A stretch of 64,000 bases of DNA from an uncultured Ruegeria sp. Its GTDB lineage: Bacteria; Pseudomonadota; Alphaproteobacteria; Rhodobacterales; Rhodobacteraceae. The position numbers and the translations under genes were made by a program. Location of the stretch: NCBI RefSeq assembly GCF_947497005.1, contig NZ_CANMFF010000018.1:39132-103131 (forward strand). The letters run 5' to 3'. Below are positions 18,520 to 28,600 of this stretch, one piece after another. Below the pieces are notes generated by a model. That model saw only the letters and a program-made list of their open reading frames with translations, ran no database searches and was not told the origin of the DNA. Position 1 is the first letter of the stretch. Each line of letters opens with the position of its first letter.

Positions 18520-20805
18520 TCACCCATCACATTTAGAATGTCCACAGCTTCGGCACGTCATGCAGCCTTCGATCATTACCATGTCAAACTGACCACACGA
18601 AGGGCACGCCTTACCGCGCGGCGCATCCATGTTGACGACCTGCGCCTGTGGGTCAGACTTCAGCCCCATTCCCTCGCCTTCCAGGAACCCGATCGCGACC
18701 ATGTGCTGCTCAATTACACCGCCAATCGCCGCCAGGATTGAAGGAATGTATTTACCTTTGACCCAGGCACCACCGCGGGGATCGAATACCGCCTTAAGTT
18801 CCTCGACCACAAAAGACACGTCACCACCCCGCCGGAACACCGCCGAAATCATTCGGGTCAGAGCCAACGTCCAAGCGTAGTGCTCCATATTCTTCGAATT
18901 GATGAAAACTTCGAAGGGGCGACGGCGCCCTCCGATGACGATATCGTTGATGGTCAGATAGATCGCGTGTTCGCTATCAGGCCACTTCAGCTTATACGTG
19001 GAGCCTTCCAGCGATTGCGGGCGGTCGAGCGGTTCGGACATGTAAATAACTTCGCCGCCATCGACCTCATGCGGCGCTGCAGCGCTTTCACCCGGCGCAG
19101 TGTCCGCGGTTTCAGAAACGGTCAGCACCGACCCGGTCACATCGTTCGGGCGATAGGTCGTGCAGCCTTTGCAGCCCTGATCCCAAGCCTGCATATAGAC
19201 ACTCTTAAAGGCGTCAAAGCTGATATCCTCGGGGCAGTTGATGGTCTTGGAAATCGAACTGTCGATCCATTTCTGTGCTGCGGCTTGCATCTTGACGTGA
19301 TCGGATGGAGACAGCGTCTGCGCATTGACGAAGTAGTCCGGCAAATTCTTTTCGCCGAACTTGTCCCGCCACAACTGAACAGCATAATCCATAACCTCTT
19401 CCTCGGTACGAGAACCGTCTTTCTGCAGTACCTTACGGGTATAGGCATAGGCAAAAACCGGCTCGATCCCCGAAGACACGTTACCCGCATAAAGCGAGAT
19501 CGTTCCCGTCGGCGCAATCGAGGTCAGCAAGGCGTTGCGGATACCATGTTCGCGGATGGCTTCGCGCACATCGTCATCCATCTGCTGCATCGTGCCGCTG
19601 GTCAGGTATTTCTCGGCGTCGAACAAAGGGAACGCCCCTTTTTCCTTCGCCAGTTCGACTGAAGCCAGATACGCGGCGCGGGCGATTGCGTGCAACCAGC
19701 GCTCGGTCTGACGCGCCGCTTCGTCGGACCCATAACGCAGGCCCAGCATGAGTAGAGCATCCGCCAATCCGGTCACGCCCAGACCGATACGACGTTTAGC
19801 CTGCGCTTCGGAAGCCTGTTCCGGCAAAGGGAACTTGGATGCATCAACAACGTTGTCCATCATCCGAACGGCCGTGGCGACAAGCTCCTGCAGGGCTTCT
19901 TCATTCAAGTGCGCGGCGTCCTCGAATGGTTCGGCCACCAAGCGCGCCATGTTGATCGAACCCAGAAGGCACGCACCATAAGGCGGCAAAGGCTGCTCGC
20001 CGCACGGATTCGTGGCCGCGATGGTTTCGACATAGCTCAGGTTGTTGGCCTGGTTAATCCGGTCGATAAAGATCACGCCCGGCTCGGCGTAATCATAAGT
20101 GGCCTGCATGATCTTGTTCCACAGATCGCGCGCCTGAACGGTGTGATAGACTTTGCCGTCGAAGACCAGTTCCCACGAGCCGTCAGCTTTCACGGCTTCC
20201 ATAAAAGGATCGGTCACCAGTACCGACATGTTGAACATACGCAGACGGGCCGGGTCGGACTTGGCAGTGATGAACTGTTCGATATCCGGATGGTCACAGC
20301 GCATGGTCGCCATCATCGCTCCACGGCGCGAGCCTGCGGACATGATTGTCCGACACATGGCATCCCAGACATCCATAAAGCTCAGCGGACCCGAAGCATC
20401 TGCCGCGACGCCCTTCACATCGGCCCCACGCGGGCGAATGGTTGAGAAGTCGTACCCGATACCCCCGCCCTGCTGCATGGTCAGCGCGGCTTCTTTCAAC
20501 ATGTCGAAAATACCGCCCATACTGTCTGGCACGGTGCCCATGACAAAGCAGTTGAACAAGGTGACTTGCCGAGCAGTGCCAGCGCCCGCTGTAATGCGCC
20601 CGGCGGGTAGGTATTTGAAATCCTCAAGCGCCTCGTAGAACTTTCCCTCCCAATGCGTCGGGTCTGTTTCGACCCGTGCCAGATCGCGGGCGATGCGCCG
20701 CCAACTGTCTTCAACCGTCTGATCAATGGGGGTGCCATCCGCCTGTTTGAAGCGGTATTTCATATCCCAGATCTGCTCGGCGATGGGGGCGGCAAAGCGG
20801 CTCAT
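18520..20805 (-). CDS. nrdJ: Adenosylcobalamin-dependent (class II) ribonucleotide reductase
   Basis: 761 residues, reducing ribonucleotides to deoxyribonucleotides without oxygen dependence, in the cytoplasm. Seen are the active-site region TLFNCFVMGTVPDS, TNPCGEQPLPPYGACLLGSIN with the radical-bearing Cys, and TSIAPTGTISLYAGNVSSGIEP shown here by key residues APTGTIS. The C-terminal tail holds a zinc-ribbon-like CPSCG...CMTCRSCGHSKC, which includes the redox-active cysteines. ATG 20805 opens the protein. It is a single gene with its own terminator. No classic cobalamin riboswitch or clear pair of NrdR boxes was seen upstream. Confidence 0.95.
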   Translation of the reverse strand: MSRFAAPIAEQIWDMKYRFKQADGTPIDQTVEDSWRRIARDLARVETDPTHWEGKFYEALEDFKYLPAGRITAGAGTARQVTLFNCFVMGTVPDSMGGIFDMLKEAALTMQQGGGIGYDFSTIRPRGADVKGVAADASGPLSFMDVWDAMCRTIMSAGSRRGAMMATMRCDHPDIEQFITAKSDPARLRMFNMSVLVTDPFMEAVKADGSWELVFDGKVYHTVQARDLWNKIMQATYDYAEPGVIFIDRINQANNLSYVETIAATNPCGEQPLPPYGACLLGSINMARLVAEPFEDAAHLNEEALQELVATAVRMMDNVVDASKFPLPEQASEAQAKRRIGLGVTGLADALLMLGLRYGSDEAARQTERWLHAIARAAYLASVELAKEKGAFPLFDAEKYLTSGTMQQMDDDVREAIREHGIRNALLTSIAPTGTISLYAGNVSSGIEPVFAYAYTRKVLQKDGSRTEEEVMDYAVQLWRDKFGEKNLPDYFVNAQTLSPSDHVKMQAAAQKWIDSSISKTINCPEDISFDAFKSVYMQAWDQGCKGCTTYRPNDVTGSVLTVSETADTAPGESAAAPHEVDGGEVIYMSEPLDRPQSLEGSTYKLKWPDSEHAIYLTINDIVIGGRRRPFEVFINSKNMEHYAWTLALTRMISAVFRRGGDVSFVVEELKAVFDPRGGAWVKGKYIPSILAAIGGVIEQHMVAIGFLEGEGMGLKSDPQAQVVNMDAPRGKACPSCGQFDMVMIEGCMTCRSCGHSKCDG

Positions 20806-20926
20806 TGGTGATTCCTGTTAATCTAAGAGACATACAAGATAGACCAAATCCGCTATTGTTTGCCACTACTCTTTGATCTCAGCACGCGATGACCTACTAT
20901 ATGAGCCAGTGCTTGGGGGCGACTCT

Positions 20927-21358
20927 GTGGATAACTACGTAAATCTCATAAAACTTTCGGTCGGATCAGAGAGCGTCGACACGCTGATTGCCTGGCAGGA
21001 TAGCCGCAAGCCGCTTTACGAAGATGGTTGTCCGCGTCATGTCACGCGCATGTGGCCCAAACGCGAAACCGAGATTTTGAACGGCGGATCAATCTATTGG
21101 GTCGTCAAAGGCGTGGTTCAATGTCGTCAGCGCATCCTGCGATTGGATGAGGTGATCGGAGAGGACGGTATCCGCCGTTGTGCTATTGTGCTCGACCCTG
21201 AGGTACATCGTACTCAGACCGCCCTGAAGCGCCCGTTTCAGGGATGGCGGTATCTCACGCCTGAAGACACCCCCGCAGACTTGCCCAAGAACCGCGAGCA
21301 GGACGACGCCCTGCCCGATGATCTGAACCAAGCGCTGGCAGAAATTGGCGTACTGTAG
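20927..21358 (+). CDS. DUF1489 family protein
   Basis: 143 residues with the conserved pattern of this alphaproteobacterial family: NYVNLIKLSVG at the start, TRMWPKRETEILNGGSIYWV in the middle, then RRCAIVLDPE and RPFQGWRYL. No function is established. GTG 20927 gives the family-typical start (VDNYVNLIKL), with GGGGG eight bases upstream; an in-frame TTG at 20873 would add 18 non-conserved residues. It is divergent from nrdJ and its stop codon abuts that of hisG on the opposite strand, leaving no space between them. Confidence 0.85.
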   Translation: MDNYVNLIKLSVGSESVDTLIAWQDSRKPLYEDGCPRHVTRMWPKRETEILNGGSIYWVVKGVVQCRQRILRLDEVIGEDGIRRCAIVLDPEVHRTQTALKRPFQGWRYLTPEDTPADLPKNREQDDALPDDLNQALAEIGVL

Positions 21359-22048
21359 TTACCGCAACCGATTCAAAAATTCCGTTAGAACCGATTTTTC
21401 TGTCGTGCTGTATTTCGCAACCCGGCTACGCCACAACGTAGCCTGCGATTGCAGGATCAGCCCGTCCGACAGGATCTTCAGGTGGTTTGCCCGCAGGGTT
21501 TCACCAGTCGAAGTGATATCCGCAATCGCTTCGGCGGTTTCATTCATCACCGTGCCTTCGGTCGCACCCTGGCTGTCGACCAGAGTGTAATCGGCCACGC
21601 CTGCGTCGGTCAGGAATTCCCGAACCAGCCGGTGGTATTTGGTGGCAATCCGCATCCTGTGACCGTGGGTTTTGCGAAACGCAGCCGCGGCCGCATCCAG
21701 ATCGTCCAGCGTATCAACATCGACCCAGCAGGCCGGTGCTGCAATGATCAGGTCTGCCCTGCCAAAACCAAGCTGCGAGATATCTTCAACCTGCTGTTCC
21801 CAGCGCGGCAGTTTCTCGTGAACCAGATCGATTCCGGTGACGCCCAGATGAATCCGTCCCGCCGCCAGTTCTCGCGGGATTTCCCCTGCTGACAGCAAGA
21901 TCAGAGAGACGCCATCGATCCCTTCGACTTTGCCCGCATATTCCCGATCCGATCCGCTGCGTGACAGGACAATGCCGCGCTTTTCGAACCACGAAAAGGT
22001 CTTTTCCATCAACCGGCCCTTCGAGGGCACGCCCAGCTTCAGGTTCAT
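21359..22048 (-). CDS. hisG: ATP phosphoribosyltransferase catalytic subunit, short form
   Basis: 229 residues, the short HisG that lacks the C-terminal regulatory domain and needs HisZ. It catalyses the first step of histidine synthesis from ATP and PRPP. Seen are LGVPSKGRLMEKTF at the start, GVTGIDLVHE, and the phosphate-binding DSQGATEGTVMN-like loop near residue 160. The start overlaps the hisZ stop by four bases. The gene order hisS-hisZ-hisG is one operon on the minus strand. Confidence 0.95.
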   Translation of the reverse strand: MNLKLGVPSKGRLMEKTFSWFEKRGIVLSRSGSDREYAGKVEGIDGVSLILLSAGEIPRELAAGRIHLGVTGIDLVHEKLPRWEQQVEDISQLGFGRADLIIAAPACWVDVDTLDDLDAAAAAFRKTHGHRMRIATKYHRLVREFLTDAGVADYTLVDSQGATEGTVMNETAEAIADITSTGETLRANHLKILSDGLILQSQATLWRSRVAKYSTTEKSVLTEFLNRLR

Positions 22049-23133
22049 ACTGCGGCCTCCTCGATTTCCAGCATCAGGTCGGGGCGCAGTACGCCACCAA
22101 CAGCGGGTATTTCGGCCCCATTGCCCAATTGCCGGGTCAGCGCGTCATATCGCCCGCCGGTGGCGACTGGAGGCAGGTCGGGGCGACCTTCCGCGTAAAA
22201 GCCAAAGACAAAACCGTCATAATACTCCATCGAGGTCCGGCCATAGGCGGCCTCGAAGTCCAACCTCTCTACGTCGACGCCGCGCGCTTGCAGTGCAGCT
22301 ATTCGGTTTTCCAACCGGTCCAGAGCTGCCGTGATCTGCGGCAGATCCACTGCCACATCGCGCAGTTGTTCCAACGCAAAAGGCATGGTTTCGCGCACAT
22401 TCAATAGCGTTTCCAGCCCGACCAATTCACTATCTGAAATTGGCGCTGTGTCACGATCTTCGCGCAGCGCCGTAATCCGCGCTTCAATTTCGGTTGCACG
22501 GCGCTTGCCGATCATCGGAACGTCTATCGCCAGCGGATCGGCGGCGTTCAGCAGCGCGTCGCGCCCTTCCAGAGTCGCCCTGCGCCCGGCAAACCGGTCG
22601 AGCAGAACACGGAACCGGCGCGGCCGCCACAAGTGCCGCATCAGAGCCGCCTTGCGCCGGTCTGTCGTGCGCAGCCCCTTGACAGCGGCAGTCAGGATAC
22701 CGATATCCCCAGTCGCCGCGCGCAAAGGCAGCCCCCGCAACTGCAGTGCCATAAGCGAGAACACTTCTGCATCCGCCCCGGCAGGGTCATCCCGGTCAAA
22801 GACCTCATATCCCACCTGAATATATTCGTTGGCGCGATCCGGGTCATGCTCTTGACGGCGAAACACCTCACCGGAATAGGTATAGCGCGCAGGCTCAGCA
22901 CCTTCATTCATGTGCATCTGCACGACAGGCAGAGTGAAATCCGGGCGCAGCATCTGCTCGCCCCGCAGCGCGTCCGAGGTCACATAGGCCCGCGCGCGAA
23001 TATCCTCGCCATAGAGGTCCAGCAGTGTTCCGGCCGGTTGCAGCAGAGGTGTGTCGACCACCTGCGCGCCCGCCGCTTCGAACCGGACCCGCATCATCGC
23101 GGCGCGGGCCTGTATCTGAGAACGATTGGGCAT
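22045..23133 (-). CDS. hisZ: ATP phosphoribosyltransferase regulatory subunit HisZ
   Basis: 362-residue paralogue of histidyl-tRNA synthetase lacking aminoacylation function, which activates short HisG and makes it histidine-sensitive. Class II synthetase-like motifs are present: RPDFTLPVVQMHMN (motif 2 region), YSGEVFRRQE and GGRYDALTRQLGNG near the C-terminus. It starts three bases after the hisS stop and overlaps hisG, so all three are co-expressed. The hisS catalytic signature is degenerate here, as expected for HisZ. Confidence 0.93.
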   Translation of the reverse strand: MPNRSQIQARAAMMRVRFEAAGAQVVDTPLLQPAGTLLDLYGEDIRARAYVTSDALRGEQMLRPDFTLPVVQMHMNEGAEPARYTYSGEVFRRQEHDPDRANEYIQVGYEVFDRDDPAGADAEVFSLMALQLRGLPLRAATGDIGILTAAVKGLRTTDRRKAALMRHLWRPRRFRVLLDRFAGRRATLEGRDALLNAADPLAIDVPMIGKRRATEIEARITALREDRDTAPISDSELVGLETLLNVRETMPFALEQLRDVAVDLPQITAALDRLENRIAALQARGVDVERLDFEAAYGRTSMEYYDGFVFGFYAEGRPDLPPVATGGRYDALTRQLGNGAEIPAVGGVLRPDLMLEIEEAAV

Positions 23134-23136
23134 GAG

Positions 23137-24624
23137 TCAGTCCTGACTGTCCAGAATTTCGCGCACCTTGGCGATCAGTTCACCGCGTGACACTTCGAAC
23201 TGGCTGGGTCGTTCCTTCCATTCCTCCAGCGTGGCGCTTTCGGCGATCTTCGCGCCAAGGATCAGGTCCTTGATCTGCACGATACCGCTGGCCTTCTCGT
23301 CACCACCCTCGATCACTGCAATCGGAGAATTCCGCTTGTCCGCATATTTCAGCTGATTGCCGAAGTTCTTCGGGTTGCCCAGATAGACCTCGGCCCGGAT
23401 ACCCGCGTTGCGCAGTTCCGCGACCATCGCCTGATAATCGGCCATCCGATCTCGATCCATGACGGTGACGACCACGGGACCGGTTGCCCGCGCGGTGATC
23501 CGGCCCTTTTCGCGCAGGGCTGCCAGCAGGCGGTCGACGCCAATTGAGATACCTGTCGCAGGCACTTCCTGTCCGGTGAAGCGTTTGACCAGATCGTCAT
23601 AACGTCCACCGCCCGAGACAGAGCCGAACTGCCGCTTGCGGCCCTTTTCGTCGAAAATCTCGAATGTCAGTTCCGCCTCATAGACCGGACCGGTGTAGTA
23701 GCCGAGGCCACGCACGACCGAAGGATCAATCTCGATCCGGTCCGCGCCGTAGCCGCCCGCATCCAGCAGAGTGCCGATCTGCTCCAGTTCAGCGATGCCA
23801 TCCGCGCCGATCTTGCTGTCGCCCACAGCGGCGCGCAGGTTGGCTAGCGTGCCAGCGGTGTTGGGGGCTTTCGAGGTCAGGAAGGCCATCACCGGCTCGG
23901 CCTGATCGTTGCTGAGGCCCACGCCGTCGATGAACGCACCAGAAGCGTCCAGACGACCCTCGGTCAGCAGTTCGCGCACGCCCTGCTCACCCACCTTGTC
24001 GAACTTGTCGATGGTACGCAGAACGTTGTCGCGGGCTGCGGCATCCTCACCCAGACCCATCGCTTCAAGCACGCCATTCAGAACCTTGCGGTTGTTCACG
24101 CGCACCAGATAGTCGCCGCGCGGGATGCCAACGGTCTCAAGCGTATCGGACAGCATCGCGCAGATCTCGGCATCCGCAGCCATCGAGGCCGTCCCAGCCG
24201 TATCCGCATCACACTGATAGAACTGGCGATACCGCCCCGGCCCCGGCTTTTCGTTGCGCCAGACCGGACCCATCGCATAGCGGCGATAAGGCGTCGGCAA
24301 ATCGTTGCGGTGTTGCGCGTAGACCCGAGCCAAAGGTGCGGTCAGGTCATAGCGCAGGGCCATCCAATCGCCCTTGTCGTTCTCGTCGACTTCCTGCCAC
24401 GCAAATACGCCTTCGTTCGGGCGATCCACGTCGGGCAGAAACTTGCCCAGTGCCTCGACCGTCTCGACCGCGCTGCTTTCCAAGGCGTCGAACCCGTAAC
24501 GATGATAAACGCCCGCAATCGTCCGCAGCATCTCGGTGCGCTGCGTGACTTCCTCGCCGAAATAGTCACGGAACCCTTTCGGCGTTACGGCCTTGGGGCG
24601 GGGCTGTTTCTTGGGCTTGGCCAT
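23137..24624 (-). CDS. hisS: Histidyl-tRNA synthetase
   Basis: 495 residues. Motif 1 region KGFRDYFGEEVTQR, motif 2 RRYAMGPVWRNEKPGPGRYR (key residues MGPVWRNEKP), the histidine-specific ALRYDLTAPLAR and GLGYYTGPVYE, and motif 3 GGRYDDLVKRFTGQ with ISIGVDRL are all present. The C-terminal anticodon-binding domain includes EVYLGNPKNFGNQLKYAD. The Lys/Pro-rich start (MAKPKKQPRPKAV) is typical for alphaproteobacteria. ATG 24624 leads an operon with hisZ and hisG. Confidence 0.96.
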   Translation of the reverse strand: MAKPKKQPRPKAVTPKGFRDYFGEEVTQRTEMLRTIAGVYHRYGFDALESSAVETVEALGKFLPDVDRPNEGVFAWQEVDENDKGDWMALRYDLTAPLARVYAQHRNDLPTPYRRYAMGPVWRNEKPGPGRYRQFYQCDADTAGTASMAADAEICAMLSDTLETVGIPRGDYLVRVNNRKVLNGVLEAMGLGEDAAARDNVLRTIDKFDKVGEQGVRELLTEGRLDASGAFIDGVGLSNDQAEPVMAFLTSKAPNTAGTLANLRAAVGDSKIGADGIAELEQIGTLLDAGGYGADRIEIDPSVVRGLGYYTGPVYEAELTFEIFDEKGRKRQFGSVSGGGRYDDLVKRFTGQEVPATGISIGVDRLLAALREKGRITARATGPVVVTVMDRDRMADYQAMVAELRNAGIRAEVYLGNPKNFGNQLKYADKRNSPIAVIEGGDEKASGIVQIKDLILGAKIAESATLEEWKERPSQFEVSRGELIAKVREILDSQD

Positions 24625-24753
24625 GTGGGGCGTCCTTGGGAGTGTCCTTGTTCCGCGCGCGGTCTATCCCATGGCCCGCATCGGGGCAAGGCGGGGTTTC
24701 TCTGGCCATGGCGGCACAGGGTCGCTATGACCGTCGCAAGACAGGAGTTTCCA

Positions 24754-24948
24754 ATGCAGCATCTGGAAGAAAAGATTGCCCATTTGACCCGCACGGTCGA
24801 AGAGCTGAACACAGTTGTTACCAAACAACAGTCCGAAATCGACCGGCTGACCCGCCGGATCGAGATGCTGCTGCAGCGCGAGGCAGAACGCGCGCAGGAA
24901 GGATCAGGTGGCGTTGTCTTTGGCGACGAACGGCCCCCGCATTACTGA
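24754..24948 (+). CDS. slyX: SlyX family protein
   Basis: 64 residues, mostly one amphipathic coiled coil (EEKIAHLTRTVEELNTVV, then QSEIDRLTRRIEML) ending in the characteristic DERPPHY tail. The function of SlyX is not established. ATG 24754 follows AGGAG by five bases; longer in-frame starts upstream run through the hisS promoter region. It is divergent from hisS and convergent with the small exported protein at 24953. Confidence 0.88.
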   Translation: MQHLEEKIAHLTRTVEELNTVVTKQQSEIDRLTRRIEMLLQREAERAQEGSGGVVFGDERPPHY

Positions 24949-24952
24949 GGCT

Positions 24953-25321
24953 TTAGAGCCCCAACGTGGACTTCACCGCATTGTCCACGACGCCAGCCAA
25001 CAGGGCATTTTCATCCCCGGTACAACCTTCTTTCAAGGCAGCCAGAAAAGTTTCGCGCAGAGCAGCTTTTTCCTCGTCCGAACTGGTATGGGCTTCGATG
25101 TCGACCTGGCGGTTATACAGCGACAGGGCTGTCATCTTCCCGACAACGTCCAAAATATACTCGTTGTTCCCATCAGCTTCTTCGATGACTGAAGTGCAGG
25201 TGTGATACATAAGCGGCAGTGCGTCCTGCATCATTTGTTCAGCCTCCTCGTCGGCAAAAGCCAATCCGGGGTTTGTGAGCATGACAGCGGCGGCTATTAT
25301 TATAAACGGATTCATACGCAT
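24953..25321 (-). CDS. Small exported protein of unknown function
   Basis: 122 residues. The first 23 form a signal peptide (MRMNPFIIIAAAVMLTNPG, cut after LAFA). The mature part is acidic with two Cys (HTCTSV and KEGCTG) that could form a disulphide in the periplasm. ATG 25321 follows GGAGG. It is the second gene after the glycine-zipper protein, with 16 bases between them. I do not recognise the family. Confidence 0.75.
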   Translation of the reverse strand: MRMNPFIIIAAAVMLTNPGLAFADEEAEQMMQDALPLMYHTCTSVIEEADGNNEYILDVVGKMTALSLYNRQVDIEAHTSSDEEKAALRETFLAALKEGCTGDENALLAGVVDNAVKSTLGL

Positions 25322-25337
25322 CTCGGTGCTCCTCCCT

Positions 25338-25556
25338 TCATTTGGAATTCGCGCCAATCAGCGCACCAGCCACAGCCCCTGCGGCGGCACCTTTGCCGTC
25401 GCCGATCAAGGCACCAACACCGGCACCGATGACAGCGCCTTTTATCGTGTTCTCTTTTTTCTTGTCATCCGCCAGACCGGCCGAGGCTGAGACCAAAGCC
25501 ATCGCTGCCGCCGCTCCAAATGCGATTTTTCTGAACTTAAGACCCGCTATCGTCAT
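25338..25556 (-). CDS. Small exported glycine-zipper protein
   Basis: 72 residues. A signal peptide (about 1-29) is followed by DDKKKEN and then a glycine-zipper stretch, GAVIGAGVGALIGDGKGAAA, with GxxxG spacing, as in YMGG/OmpA-associated small envelope proteins. Such segments form tight membrane-associated helices. ATG 25556 follows GGGAGG by eight bases. It forms a pair with the exported protein at 24953. Role unknown. Confidence 0.78.
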   Translation of the reverse strand: MTIAGLKFRKIAFGAAAAMALVSASAGLADDKKKENTIKGAVIGAGVGALIGDGKGAAAGAVAGALIGANSK

Positions 25557-25641
25557 ATCAATGTCCTCCCATGGCATGACCTAAAGACATCTCTGTCAGT
25601 TCAGCCTAACGAGGGGTTAACTGTCTGGCAACAAAGCGGTG

Positions 25642-28600
25642 TCAGATCTCTTCAACGGTCATCACCCCTTCCAGAGATTTGATCGCGCCCTTGATCTGCG
25701 GGTTGATTGGGAATTCACGTCCCAGATCCATTTCAACATCGCCCGGCAGGCTCGGGTCCAACAACATCAACTGGATTGGCCCCCGCGCTGCGCCTTTAGC
25801 AGCGGAGGTGGCGTCTTCCAGTACCTTGGCAACAGTTGGAAGCGCCTCAGCATGATCCACAAATATGCGCAATCCTGTCGCACCGGCTTCGGCCACAAGG
25901 GAATCCGCAGGCCCAACTGAACGGCCCAGCAACTTGAGCTGATCGGCCTCCATCGTTGCCTCGGCAGTCAGAACCACCTGCGCCCCGGTTTCCAGAAAAT
26001 CGCGGCATTTCTCCAGCGTGTCCGAGAACAGGGTGATCTCATAAGCTCCGGTTGGGTCAGAAAGCTGGGCGAAAGCAAAGCGGTTGCCGCGCGCCGATTT
26101 TCGCTCCTGCCGTCCGGCGACGACCCCGGCCATCTTTGCAATAAGCGGACCCGAGCGCGCCTTTTCCATCACTTCGTCCAGCGTCATCACCTGCTTGCGC
26201 TTCAAAGCGGGCATATAATCATCCAGCGGGTGGCCGGATAGATAGAACCCAATGGCCTTGAACTCCTCGCTTAACCGCTCGGCAGGCAGCCAATCCGGCG
26301 TTGGTGACAGGCGCGGTTCAGGCAAGTCATCACCGGCCTCACCAAACAGCGACACCTGGCTGGAGTTTTTCTGTTCGTGGATCGCAGCCGAATATTGCAC
26401 CAGAGAATCGAGGCTTTCGAACACACGACGGCGGTTCTTGTCGAGTTCATCAAAGGCACCGGCCCGCGCCAGCATTTCCAACGGGCGTTTTCCGACTTTC
26501 TTCAAATCGACCCGGCGGGCGAAATCGAACAGGTTCACGAAAGGCTTGTCGGCGCGTTCCTCGACCACAAGGTTCATCGCCTCGACACCCACATTCTTGA
26601 GCGCACCCAGCGCGTAGACCAGATGCCCGTCGATCACATCGAAAGTCGCCTGCGAGCGATTCACGCAGGGCGGCACATACGGCAGCTCCAGCCCTTTGCG
26701 GACCTCTTCGAAATAGACGGCCAGCTTGTCGGTCAGGTGGATATCGCAGTTCATGACGCCTGCCATGAACTCGACCGGGTGGTTGGCTTTCAGCCAGGCG
26801 GTCTGATAGCTGACCACCGCATAGGCGGCGGCGTGGGATTTGTTGAAGCCGTAGTTGGCGAACTTGTCCAACAGGTTCCACACCTCGGTCGCCTTGGCCT
26901 CGTCCACGTCGTTCTCGGCCGCACCTTTGAGGAATTTGGGCCGTTCCGCGTCCATCGCCTCCTGGATTTTCTTACCCATCGCACGGCGCAGCAGGTCCGC
27001 GCCGCCAAGGCTGTATCCCGCCATTTCCTGAGCGATCTGCATCACCTGTTCCTGGTAGACGATGATGCCTTGGGTCTCGTCCAGTATATGGTCGATAGAC
27101 GGGTGCAGCGTATCCCGTTCGCTTAGCTTGTTCTTGACTTCGCAGAACTTAGGGATGTTCTCCATCGGGCCGGGACGGTAGAGCGCGACGAGGGCGATGA
27201 TATCTTCTATACAATCCGGCTTCATCCGCTTGAGCGCGTCCATCATGCCCGAGGATTCCACCTGGAAAACCGCCACCGTCTTGGCCGCTGAATAGAGCTT
27301 ATAGGTCGCCTCGTCATCCAACGGGATGGCGTTGATCTGGTTCTCGGCCCCCTCTGCAGGTTCATAGAGCTCCGTGCCATCGGCTGCGATGTGCAACGGA
27401 CGGTCGGATTTGAAGATCAGATCCATAGCGTTCTGGATCACAGTCAGGGTTTTCAGGCCCAGAAAGTCGAACTTCACCAGCCCGGCCTGCTCCACCCATT
27501 TCATGTTGAACTGGGTTGCGGGCATGTCGGACCGCGGGTCCTGATACAGTGGCACCAGCGCGTCCAGAGGCCGGTCGCCAATCACTACGCCTGCCGCGTG
27601 GGTCGAGGCGTTCCGCAGCAGCCCTTCGACCTGCTGGCCGTAGGTGAGCAGACGGTCGACGACCTCTTCGTTTCGGGCCTCTTCGCGCAGGCGCGGTTCG
27701 TCTTTCAGCGCCTTCTCGATGGAGACCGGTTTGACGCCTTCAACCGGGATCATTTTGGACAGGCGATCCACCTGCCCGTAGGGCATTTGTAGCACCCGCC
27801 CGATATCGCGCACCGCTGCTTTCGACAGCAGGGCACCGAATGTGATGATCTGCCCCACCTTGTCGCGACCATACTTTTGCTGCACGTACCGTATCACCTC
27901 TTCCCGGCGATCCATGCAGAAGTCGATATCGAAGTCTGGCATCGAGACCCGTTCGGGGTTCAGAAACCGTTCGAACAGCAGGGAATAACGCAGCGGGTCA
28001 AGGTCGGTGATCGTCAGCGCGTAAGCAACCAGCGAGCCCGCGCCCGAGCCCCGCCCCGGCCCAACCGGAATATCCTGATCCTTGGACCATTGGATAAAGT
28101 CGGCAACGATCAGGAAGTAGCCCGGGAACCCCATACCTTCGATGATGCCCAGCTCGAAATCCAGCCGTTCCTGATATTCCTCGGGCGTCACCGCATGCGG
28201 GATCACAGCCAGACGTTTCTGCAGACCTTCATTGGCAATGCGGCGAAGTTCGGCGACCTCGTCATCGGCAAATTTCGGCAGGATCGGGTCGCGGCGATAG
28301 GCCATGAAGGCGCAGCGTTTGGCAATCTCGACGGTATTCTCGATGGCTTCGGGCAGGTCAGCAAATAGGGTTGCCATCTCCTGCTGTGACTTGAAATAGT
28401 GCTGCGCAGTCAGGCGGCGGCGACCGTCTTGTTGGTCGACATAAGCCCCTTCGGAAATACAGATCAGCGCGTCGTGCGCCTCGTACATATCTGAGGTCGG
28501 GAAATAGACATCGTTGGTGGCGACCAATGGCAGGTTCCTGGCATAGGCCATCTCGACATGACCGCGCTCGGTCAGGCGTTCCGATTCGGGTTGACCGGCC

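Noticed and set aside
20806..20926. NrdR boxes or cobalamin riboswitch ahead of nrdJ
   Set aside because: Only a weak half-site (ACAAGATAG) was found, without a partner at the expected spacing, and the gap is too short for a cobalamin riboswitch.
26377..27126. Plus-strand frame of 249 codons inside dnaE
   Set aside because: It is antisense to a firmly identified dnaE and has no family features.
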